From Halothiobacillaceae bacterium (GTDB taxonomy: Bacteria; Pseudomonadota; Gammaproteobacteria; Halothiobacillales; Halothiobacillaceae), in NCBI GenBank assembly GCA_006212015.1, contig SDAY01000001.1, positions 1 through 64,000 on the forward strand: a DNA stretch of 64,000 nucleotides, in the 5' to 3' direction. The stretch's first letter is position 1. Each line of letters opens with the position of its first letter. Position numbers and translations under genes: made by a program. Below are positions 57,597 through 64,000 of the stretch, piece after piece. The notes beneath the pieces were generated by a model. The model was not told the DNA's origin and did not search any database. It worked only from the letters and a program-made list of their open reading frames with translations.

Positions 57597-58019
57597 TCAC
57601 AGACGTTCGCGAATGCATTCCAGATAGGCCTGCTCGTCCGGCCCCAGCGGCCCGGCATCGTTCAGGGCCCTGAGCAGGCAGGCGATCATGCGGTGCTCGG
57701 CCTCCATCATGTCGCCGGTGCGGCGCACCAGGGTCTCGTAGGCGGCGCGGATGCCCGCCGGGCGGTCGGTGCCGATCTGCTCGCGCAGGCCGAGGTGCAT
57801 GCCCAGGTGCAGGAAGGGATTGCTCATGCCCTGCTCGGGCGACTCCTCCCAGGCCAGCGTCCTCTCCTCGTCGGCGAGCAGGGCGTGGTATTCCGGGTGC
57901 ATCTCCACCACGTCGGCGATCAGGGTGTCGAGCGCCTCCATCGGCAGGCCCTCGCGGCGCTTGCGCCAGGCCTCCACATACATCAGACGGAGCTTGTTGC
58001 GGTCAGGACTGAACAACAT
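57597..58019 (-). CDS. DUF1841 family protein
   Basis: 140-residue soluble protein of unknown function: MLFSPDRNKLRLMYVEAW, HPEYHALLADEER, then NPFLHLGMHLGLREQIGTDRP and a final EQAYLECIRERL. It overlaps nth by 17 bases; the nth-DUF1841 pair recurs in beta- and gammaproteobacteria. Confidence 0.88.
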   Translation of the reverse strand: MLFSPDRNKLRLMYVEAWRKRREGLPMEALDTLIADVVEMHPEYHALLADEERTLAWEESPEQGMSNPFLHLGMHLGLREQIGTDRPAGIRAAYETLVRRTGDMMEAEHRMIACLLRALNDAGPLGPDEQAYLECIRERL

Positions 58020-58677
58020 CGGGGAATCTCGCGGGGGCGGGGCAGGGGGCGGTCTTCTGCTTGAAATCGCACAGGTCGCAGACCGGGCAGATGCCGCATT
58101 TGGGGCTGCGCGCGGTGCAGGTGTAGCGGCCGTGCAGGATCAGCCAGTGATGGGCGTCCTGCATGAATGCCTTGGGGATGACCTTGACCAGCCGGTCCTC
58201 CACCGCGCGCACGGTCTTGCCGGGGGCGAGGCCGGTGCGGTTGGCGACGCGGAAGATGTGGGTGTCCACCGCCATGGCCGGCTGGCCGAAGGCGGTGTTG
58301 AGCACCACGTTGGCGGTCTTGCGGCCGACGCCTGGCAGGGCCTCCAGCGCCTCGCGGGTGCTCGGAACCTCGCCGCCATGCCGGTCGAGCAGCATGCGGC
58401 AGAGGCCGATGACGTTTTTCGCCTTGGACGGATACAGGCCGATGGTCCTGATGTATTCGCGCAAGCCTTCCTCACCCAGGTCGAGGATGGCTTGGGGGGT
58501 GCTGGCGACCGGGAAAAGGCGGCCGGTGGCGAGGTTCACGCCCTTGTCGGTGGCCTGCGCGGACAGCACCACGGCGACCAGCAGCTCGAACGGTGTCGAG
58601 TAGTGCAGCTCGGTGGTCGGGTGCGGGTTGATCGAGCGCAAACGCTCGAAGAAAAGGCGACGGGTGAGAGGATTCAT
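58003..58677 (-). CDS. nth: Endonuclease III
   Basis: Base-excision DNA glycosylase/AP lyase for oxidised pyrimidines. The 224 residues show the helix-hairpin-helix LPGVGRKTANVVLN with the catalytic Lys, the catalytic Asp in AVDTHIFRVANR and the [4Fe-4S] motif CTARSPKCGICPVCDLC. Size is normal. Confidence 0.96.
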   Translation of the reverse strand: MNPLTRRLFFERLRSINPHPTTELHYSTPFELLVAVVLSAQATDKGVNLATGRLFPVASTPQAILDLGEEGLREYIRTIGLYPSKAKNVIGLCRMLLDRHGGEVPSTREALEALPGVGRKTANVVLNTAFGQPAMAVDTHIFRVANRTGLAPGKTVRAVEDRLVKVIPKAFMQDAHHWLILHGRYTCTARSPKCGICPVCDLCDFKQKTAPCPAPARFPDVVQS

Positions 58678-58790
58678 GAACTGTGCAAAAGTGGTTCAAG
58701 GCATGGGGGCGCTTGCCGATTAACTGTTAGCATACATGGTCAATAAGGTCGCTGGCATACGGCCCATGCAATGACAGGGGATTGATTCGC

Positions 58791-59645
58791 ATGTTCATTA
58801 TTATCGGCTGGGTGATGGTCATCGGCGTCATCCTCGGCGGCTTCATCATGGCGGGCGGCCATCTCGTCGTGCTGATGCAGCCCGTCGAGGTGCTGATCAT
58901 CTTCGGCGCGGTCATCGGCGCGACCGTGGCCGGCAACGACATGGTCAAGCTCAAGGCCTTCGGAGGCGGCATCGGCCAGGCGTTCAAGGGTTCCAGGTAC
59001 AGCAAGCAGATGTACATGGAGACCCTAGGTCTGCTCTTCAATCTGTTCGCCAAGGCGCGCAAGGACGGTCTGATGTCGATCGAGGGGGACATCGAGGAGC
59101 CGGAGAACAGCGAGATCTTCAAGAAGGCCCCCAAGGTGGCGGCCGACCACCATGCGACCGACTTCATCGCCGACTACATGCGCCTGATGATCAGCTCCAG
59201 CCTGGACGTGCACCAGATCGACAACCTGATGGACGTCGAGATCGAGACCCACCATCACGAAGCGGCCATCCCGGGCAACATGATGGCCAAGATCGCCGAC
59301 GGCTTGCCGGCCTTCGGTATCGTCGCGGCGGTGCTTGGGGTGGTGCACACCATGGAATCGGTTGGCATTCCGCCCGCAGAACTGGGCAAGCTGATCGCGG
59401 CGGCCCTGGTCGGTACCTTCCTCGGTATCCTTGCGGCCTACGGCTTTGTCAGCCCGCTGGCCAAGGTCATGGAGACCCAGGGCGAGGAATCGACCCAGTA
59501 CTTCAATTGCCTCAAGGCGACCCTGATTGCGTTCATGAATGGCTATCCGCCGCAGGTCGCGGTCGAATTCGGACGCAAGACCCTGCCATCGCATGTGCGG
59601 CCAGGCTTCCTCGAAATGGAAGAGTTCATCAAGAGCAACAAGTAA
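58791..59645 (+). CDS. motA: Flagellar motor stator protein MotA
   Basis: Proton-channel stator subunit. From MFIIIGWVMVIG (58791) it has 284 residues with four helices, the large cytoplasmic loop (FAKARKDGLMSIEGDIEEPENS) and AYGFVSPLAKVMETQGEE after helix 4, with the conserved Pro. A TTG start three codons earlier is possible. motB follows after 31 bases. Flagellar genes are otherwise absent from the window. Confidence 0.95.
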   Translation: MFIIIGWVMVIGVILGGFIMAGGHLVVLMQPVEVLIIFGAVIGATVAGNDMVKLKAFGGGIGQAFKGSRYSKQMYMETLGLLFNLFAKARKDGLMSIEGDIEEPENSEIFKKAPKVAADHHATDFIADYMRLMISSSLDVHQIDNLMDVEIETHHHEAAIPGNMMAKIADGLPAFGIVAAVLGVVHTMESVGIPPAELGKLIAAALVGTFLGILAAYGFVSPLAKVMETQGEESTQYFNCLKATLIAFMNGYPPQVAVEFGRKTLPSHVRPGFLEMEEFIKSNK

Positions 59646-59676
59646 TCCAGGCGCATAGCCCGGCGGACGGCAGATC

Positions 59677-60609
59677 ATGCAGACGGAACACCAACGCCCG
59701 ATCATCATCAAGAAGGTCAAGAAAGGCGGCCACGGCGCGCACGGCGGCGCCTGGAAGATTGCCTTCGCCGACTTCATGACGGCGATGATGGCGTTCTTCC
59801 TGCTGATGTGGCTGCTGGGCTCGACCAGCAAGGAAGATCTCTCCGGCATTGCCGAGTACTTCCAGAACCCGACCGTCATCTCCATGAGCGGCGGAACCTC
59901 GACCGGCGACCGCACCAGCATCATCAAGGGCGGCGGCGACGACCTGACCAAGCAGGACGGCAACGTCAAGAAGGGCGAAATCATCGTCGACCCCGAGGAC
60001 GTGAAGAAGCGCCTGCGCGAGCGTGAGGCCAAGCGCATGCAGGAGACCAAGGACAAGCTGGAGAAGATGATCGAGCAGGACAGCGTGCTCAAGGAGTTCA
60101 AGAACCAGCTCAAGATCGACATCACGCCCGAGGGCCTGCGCATCCAGATCGTCGACCAGGACAAGCGGCCGATGTTCGATGCGGGCTCCTCGCACATGGC
60201 GACCTATGCCGAGGCGATCTTGCGCAAGGTCGCCCCGGTCGTGAACGAGCTGCCGAACAGGCTCACGGTGCTGGGGCATACCGACTCGCGTCCGTTTGGC
60301 AGCGGTCGGGGTGATTACTCCAACTGGGAGCTTTCCGCCGACCGCGCCAATGCGGCAAGGCGCATGCTCAACGCCAGCGGGATTGCCGAGGACAAGGTCA
60401 TGCGCGTGTCCGGCCTGGCCGACTCCGTGCCCTTCAATCCGCAGGATCCCGCCGACCCGATCAACCGTCGCATCTCCATCATCCTGCTCAAGAAGGATGT
60501 GGAGGATCAGTACGTGGCCAATACCGGCGCAGTGCTTCCTCCGTCAGCGGATGCGCCCCCTCCGGACACCGGGCTTTCGGTCCCGGCAACGGTCATTCCA
60601 ACACAGTGA
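59677..60609 (+). CDS. motB: Flagellar motor stator protein MotB
   Basis: Stator partner anchored to peptidoglycan. The 310 residues hold a basic start ([12 protein letters not shown]), a single helix with the proton-carrying Asp32 in [19 protein letters not shown], a plug/linker, and the OmpA-like domain ([26 protein letters not shown]). Its end overlaps the longer track start of pyrD. Confidence 0.95.
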   Translation: MQTEHQRPIIIKKVKKGGHGAHGGAWKIAFADFMTAMMAFFLLMWLLGSTSKEDLSGIAEYFQNPTVISMSGGTSTGDRTSIIKGGGDDLTKQDGNVKKGEIIVDPEDVKKRLREREAKRMQETKDKLEKMIEQDSVLKEFKNQLKIDITPEGLRIQIVDQDKRPMFDAGSSHMATYAEAILRKVAPVVNELPNRLTVLGHTDSRPFGSGRGDYSNWELSADRANAARRMLNASGIAEDKVMRVSGLADSVPFNPQDPADPINRRISIILLKKDVEDQYVANTGAVLPPSADAPPPDTGLSVPATVIPTQ

Positions 60610-60614
60610 TACCC

Positions 60615-61664
60615 ATGAGCCTGAGCTACGACCTCGCCCGCCGGGCGCTTTTCCTGTTGCCGCCCGAGACCGCCCATGACCTGGCGCTGGAAGGCATGCA
60701 TCTTTTCCTGCGCGGGCCGCTCGGCCGCTGGATGCGCTCGCGCGTGCCGGACAGCCCGCGCGAGGTGATGGGCCTGACCTTCCGGAATCCGGTAGGCATG
60801 GCGGCAGGCATGGACAAGAACGCCCGCTACATCGACGCGCTCGGCAACCTCGGCTTCGGCTTCATCGAGGTGGGCACGGTCACCCCCCGCCCGCAGCCGG
60901 GCAATCCCAAGCCGCGCCTGTTCCGCCTGCCGAAGGCGCGGGCCATCATCAACCGCATGGGCTTCAACAACCTCGGGGTCGAGCAGTTCATCGCCCATGT
61001 CGAGCACAGCCGCTATACCCGCGAGGGCGGCGTGCTGGGCCTGAACATCGGCAAGAACTTCGACACCCCGGTCGAGAAGGCGGCGGACGACTACCTGTTC
61101 TGCCTGCGCCGGGTCTATCCGCATGCCGGCTATGTCGCGGTGAACGTCTCCTCGCCCAACACGGCGGGCCTGCGCACCCTGCAGCATGGCGAGGCCTTCG
61201 ACGACCTGCTCGCCCGGCTCAAGAGCGAACAGCAGCGCCTGGCCGACCAGCATGGCCGCTACGTGCCGATCGCGGTCAAGGTGGCGCCGGACCTGGCGCC
61301 GGATGAAGTGACCACGATCGCGGACGCCCTGCGCCGCCATCGCATCGAGGGCCTGATCGCGACCAACACGACACTGAGTCGCGAGGGCGTCGAGGGCCTG
61401 CCGCATGCCGACGAGAAGGGCGGGCTGTCAGGCGCGCCGGTGTTGACGCGCTCGACCGCCATCGTGCGCCAGTTCAGCGAGGCGCTGGGCGGCGAACTGC
61501 CGATCATCGCCGCAGGGGGCATCATGTGCGCCGCCGACGCGCAGGCCAAGATCGACGCGGGCGCGAGCCTCGTGCAGATCTACACCGGCTTCATCTATCA
61601 GGGGCCGGACCTGGTGCGCGAGATCGCCCGCACGCTGGCCTCGCCGGGTTGTGCCGGCGGCTGA
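60615..61664 (+). CDS. pyrD: Dihydroorotate dehydrogenase (quinone)
   Basis: Membrane-associated flavoenzyme of pyrimidine synthesis. From [15 protein letters not shown] (60615) it has 349 residues with the N-terminal helical membrane-binding region of class 2 enzymes, [21 protein letters not shown], the catalytic-Ser stretch [12 protein letters not shown] and FMN-binding [20 protein letters not shown]. It lies 5 bases after motB, an unusual neighbour. Confidence 0.95.
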   Translation: MSLSYDLARRALFLLPPETAHDLALEGMHLFLRGPLGRWMRSRVPDSPREVMGLTFRNPVGMAAGMDKNARYIDALGNLGFGFIEVGTVTPRPQPGNPKPRLFRLPKARAIINRMGFNNLGVEQFIAHVEHSRYTREGGVLGLNIGKNFDTPVEKAADDYLFCLRRVYPHAGYVAVNVSSPNTAGLRTLQHGEAFDDLLARLKSEQQRLADQHGRYVPIAVKVAPDLAPDEVTTIADALRRHRIEGLIATNTTLSREGVEGLPHADEKGGLSGAPVLTRSTAIVRQFSEALGGELPIIAAGGIMCAADAQAKIDAGASLVQIYTGFIYQGPDLVREIARTLASPGCAGG

Positions 61665-61670
61665 ATGCAT

Positions 61671-61792
61671 CGTCATTGCGAGCGAGCCTGCCTTTGGCCA
61701 CGAGGCCGAAGGCCGTGCTGGGAAGCCATCCAGAACGCCTGCAGAATCAGCAACCTATGGATCGCCACGTCGTTTCACTCCTCGCGATGACG
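61671..61792. repeat. Family C palindromic repeat, copy 3
   Basis: 122 bases opening CGTCATTGCGAGCGAGCCTG and closing CTCGCGATGACG, with the internal GAGGCCGAAGGCCGTG shared with copies 1 and 2. It is followed after 19 bases by the family A element; together they fill the pyrD-folD gap. Confidence 0.7.
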
Positions 61793-61811
61793 ATTGATTC
61801 AGCGCTTCCCT

Positions 61812-62049
61812 GGCAGCCTGTCGGACTTGAGGCGAACGGGCTGCAAAGGCTTGCGGAATCCATCCATGGATTCCGCCCTTCGGGTGTCGCTGTGCGACCC
61901 CACGCCGCTCCCGACGGCGCTGTTCGGGCCGGTCCATATTTCGCCGCTATTTTTGGGCCATAGTCCTGGCTATGGCCCGGTAAAATCGTCATGGCTGTCC
62001 TCAGCCGGCGACTTTTTCGCTTCAGCCGCTCAAGTCCGACAGGCTGCTA
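61812..62049. repeat. Family A MITE-like element, copy 2 (opposite orientation)
   Basis: 238 bases with ends CAGCCTGTCGGACTTGAG and its exact reverse complement. About 120 bases at the right match copy 1 (34745-34910) in reverse, including the hairpin GGGCCATAG-TCCTGG-CTATGGCCC. Copy 2 has about 70 extra bases toward its left end, including a hairpin GCGGAATCCA-TCCA-TGGATTCCGC. It ends 41 bases before the folD ATG. Confidence 0.85.
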
Positions 62050-62090
62050 GTACAATACCCACCCCTTTCTTGCCCGCCTGGAGCCCTCCC

Positions 62091-62945
62091 ATGTCCGCCC
62101 AACTGATTGACGGCAAGCGCGTCGCCGAGGAGGTCGTCACCTCCGTGCGCGAGGGCGTCGAGCAACTCAAGGCCCAGGGCCGCCGCGTGCCCGGCCTTGC
62201 CGTCATCCAGGTCGGCGAGGACCCGGCCTCCAGGGTCTATGTGGGCAACAAGCGCCGCGCCTGCGAGCGCACGGGCATCCATTCCGTCGCCCACGACCTG
62301 CCGGCCGAGACCCGCGAGCAGGCCCTGCTTGACCTGATCGACCAGCTCAATGCCGATCCGTCCATCGACGGCATTCTGGTCCAGCTGCCGCTGCCCGCGC
62401 ATATCGACGCCGAGGCGGTGATCGAGCGCATCCACCCGGACAAGGACGTGGACGGCTTTCATCCCTACAACGTCGGACGCCTGGCCCAGCGCATCCCGCG
62501 CCTGCGTCCCTGCACCCCGTATGGCGTGATGCGCCTGCTGGAAACCTGCGGCATCGATCCGAAAGGCATGGAGGCCGTGGTGGTGGGCGCCTCCAACATC
62601 GTCGGTCGGCCGATGGCGCTGGAGCTGCTGCTGGCGGGCGCGACCGTGACCGTGACCCATCGCTTCACCCGGGACCTCGCCGCCCATGTCGGCCGCGCCG
62701 ACCTGCTGGTGGTGGCCGCCGGCAAGCCGGGTCTGGTCAAGGGCGAGTGGGTCAAGCCGGGGGCGGTGGTGATCGACGTCGGCATCAACCGCCTGGCGGA
62801 CGGCCGCCTGGTCGGTGATGTCGAATTCGAGGCGGCCTTCGAGCGCGCCGGGCACATCACTCCGGTGCCGGGCGGCGTCGGCCCGATGACCGTGGCGATG
62901 CTGATGCAGAACACCCTCGAGGCGCGCATGCTGCGCGCGGAGTGA
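62091..62945 (+). CDS. folD: Bifunctional methylenetetrahydrofolate dehydrogenase/cyclohydrolase
   Basis: Interconverts 5,10-methylene- and 10-formyl-tetrahydrofolate. From [15 protein letters not shown] (62091) it has 284 residues with the catalytic Lys in [35 protein letters not shown], the NADP motif [14 protein letters not shown] and [15 protein letters not shown]. The track start lies inside repeat A and is rejected. Confidence 0.96.
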   Translation: MSAQLIDGKRVAEEVVTSVREGVEQLKAQGRRVPGLAVIQVGEDPASRVYVGNKRRACERTGIHSVAHDLPAETREQALLDLIDQLNADPSIDGILVQLPLPAHIDAEAVIERIHPDKDVDGFHPYNVGRLAQRIPRLRPCTPYGVMRLLETCGIDPKGMEAVVVGASNIVGRPMALELLLAGATVTVTHRFTRDLAAHVGRADLLVVAAGKPGLVKGEWVKPGAVVIDVGINRLADGRLVGDVEFEAAFERAGHITPVPGGVGPMTVAMLMQNTLEARMLRAE

Positions 62946-63352
62946 GCCCTTGCCAACGCGAAGCGGGCGCAAACCCTCGATGTGCCGCATGTCGCCCCCT
63001 GTCAGGCGGTCCATGGGCTGATGACTCCGCAAACCTGCCGGATGGCTTCCCCCATGGCCCTCGGCCTCGCGGCCAAAGGCGAGATCGCTCGCCATGACGA
63101 TGATGCGCCTGTAGGAGCGAGCTTGCTCGCGATCCATGCGGGACATCGCGAGCAAGCTCGCTCCTGCATCTCCTCGCAGGCGCGAATTCATTGGCGCACT
63201 GGCCCTGATCGCGGCGGGGTGCCGTTCCTACCTCGTAGGTGCGAATTCATTCGCACTTGCGCCCGGGGTGCTCGCCACAATTTCTTTACAAGCGCTGACC
63301 GACGGCCCGCGAGGGCGGCAAGCGCTCATCTTGACTTACGGGGGAGCTTCCC
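62946..63352. other. 407-base gap of repeats between folD and the PhnD-like gene
   Basis: No credible gene; the track ORF at 62982-63356 reads through repeats. It contains a partial family C unit (63041-63099, ending CTCGCCATGACG), a perfect REP-like palindrome (63111-63167) and two GCGAATTCATT units (63182-63260). Confidence 0.6.
63111..63167. repeat. REP-like perfect palindrome
   Basis: GGAGCGAGCTTGCTCGCGAT and its exact inverted copy (arms of 21 bases counting the flanking A) around an 11-base spacer. The arm sequence is very like the REP elements of Pseudomonas. Nearby GTGCGAATTCATTCGCAC (63239-63256) is a second REP-like palindrome related to 53408-53451. Confidence 0.75.
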
Positions 63353-64000
63353 ATGAACAGACGAACCATGCTGAAGGGGCTTGTGCTGGCGGCGGGCATG
63401 CTGGCCGGGGGGGTGGCCAGTGGGTTGTCGTGGGCGGCCGATCCGTTCCTCATCGGGGTGGCGCCGCACACCAGCGCCCGCGTGCTGATCGAGCAGTACC
63501 AGCCGCTGCGCCTGCATCTGGAACGCGCGCTCGGGCAGCCGGTGGCCATCGTCACCGCCCCCGACTTCACCGAATTCGCCCGCCGCGCGCTGCGCAGCGA
63601 GTACGACCTCGCCATCACCACCGGCCATCAGGCGCGCCTGCTGCAGACGGATGCGGGCGGCCTGCCGCTGCTGACCTACAAGGCGCCGTTCCTTGCCCTC
63701 GCCGTGGTCGCGGCCGGGGGGCCGGTCCATACGATGGATGACCTGCGCGGCAGGACCGTGCTCGGCCTGAGTCCCACCTCGCTGGTCACCCTGTGGGGGC
63801 TGCAGTGGCTGCAGGATGCCGGCCTGCGTGATGTCGCCGTGAACTACGTCAGCGCGGCCGACAGCGTGAGCCAGGTCATCCTCGCCGGGGAGGCCGCCGC
63901 CGGTTTCATCTCCCAGCCCAATTACGACAAGCTCTCCCCGGACGTGGCCCGGCGCCTGCGCATCCTCGAACGCAGCCGGCCGCTCGCGGGCCGCGTCTAT
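63353..64000 (+). CDS. PhnD-like phosphate/phosphonate-type periplasmic binding protein (C-terminus cut)
   Basis: The first 216 residues are in the window. Start MNRRTMLKGLVLAAGM behind GGGGGAG; the RRTMLKG start could be a Tat-like signal (one Arg pair) ending SWA. The mature part matches the PhnD/periplasmic binding fold: FLIGVAPHTSARVLIEQYQPLRLHLE, YDLAITTGHQARLLQ, DLRGRTVLGLSPTSLVTLWGLQWL. Ligand unknown; many relatives are sensors' partners rather than transporter subunits. The rest lies beyond the window. Confidence 0.85.
   Translation, partial: MNRRTMLKGLVLAAGMLAGGVASGLSWAADPFLIGVAPHTSARVLIEQYQPLRLHLERALGQPVAIVTAPDFTEFARRALRSEYDLAITTGHQARLLQTDAGGLPLLTYKAPFLALAVVAAGGPVHTMDDLRGRTVLGLSPTSLVTLWGLQWLQDAGLRDVAVNYVSAADSVSQVILAGEAAAGFISQPNYDKLSPDVARRLRILERSRPLAGRVY

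Noticed and set aside
63111-63260. CRISPR-like repeat array
   Set aside because: The repeats are inverted palindromes of different types with no regular direct-repeat and spacer spacing and no cas genes nearby.
62982-63356. ORFs in the folD-PhnD gap
   Set aside because: They translate family C and REP-like repeats; the composition is that of palindromes, not of a gene.

Overview
This is a GC-rich, densely coded chromosomal segment from a proteobacterium, most likely a gammaproteobacterium. The evidence is the pilMNOPQ operon divergent from ponA (mrcA), a bioH-bioC pair, ftsY-ftsE-ftsX-rpoH, dacA-dat-ybeD-lipB-lipA, and slt, sbcB and nth-DUF1841. A complete cbb3 oxidase cluster and a CbbY-type sugar-phosphatase suggest a microaerobic, possibly autotrophic lifestyle. 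I cannot name the genus. I see no rRNA, tRNA, prophage, intact insertion sequence or CRISPR array.

Layout. 1-5 kb: type IV pilus operon (pilM to pilQ, minus strand; pilQ is cut by the left edge). 5-8 kb: ponA coupled to an uncharacterised gene, then a repeat-filled gap. 8.5-12 kb: hemE, gltD, yqeY and rpsU on the minus strand. 12-15.3 kb: tsaD, plsY, bioH, bioC. 15.5-24.1 kb: ccoNOQP, ccoGHIS and an untracked 32-residue membrane micropeptide. 24.1-28 kb: rpoH (under a perfect CIRCE operator), ftsX, ftsE, ftsY on the minus strand. 28-33.8 kb: an M16 peptidase pair, rsmD, coaD, a ferredoxin, a peroxiredoxin and a lipoprotein. 33.8-43 kb: gluQ, slt, small membrane and CBS/CZB proteins, sbcB, cbbY, slyD, galU, a WrbA-like flavoprotein. 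43-47 kb: yqhA, a TlpA-like thioredoxin, a truncated second thioredoxin next to a possible IS30 remnant, proS, a MIF-like tautomerase, a DUF4124 protein. 47-53 kb: dacA, dat, ybeD, lipB, lipA, a NERD protein, mazG. 53-57.5 kb: two paralogous secreted GH5 glycoside hydrolases with tandem CBM2-like modules; the second lies behind a promoter and a cyclic-di-GMP-I (GEMM) riboswitch. 57.5-64 kb: DUF1841, nth, motA, motB, pyrD, folD and the start of a PhnD-like binding protein.

The gaps hold several families of non-coding palindromic repeats. Family A (34745-34910 and 61812-62049) is MITE-like, with about 20-bp terminal inverted repeats. Family B (40809-40978 and 53204-53370) is a string of five hairpins whose two copies differ by compensatory changes. 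Family C carries CGTCATTGCGAG-type ends, and REP-like palindromes lie near 63.1 kb. Families A and B share the terminal motif CAGGCTGCT, and many hairpins share a TGGA/AGGA tetraloop. With the riboswitch-controlled GH5 gene, the CIRCE-rpoH link and the cco micropeptide, these are the most interesting parts of the window.
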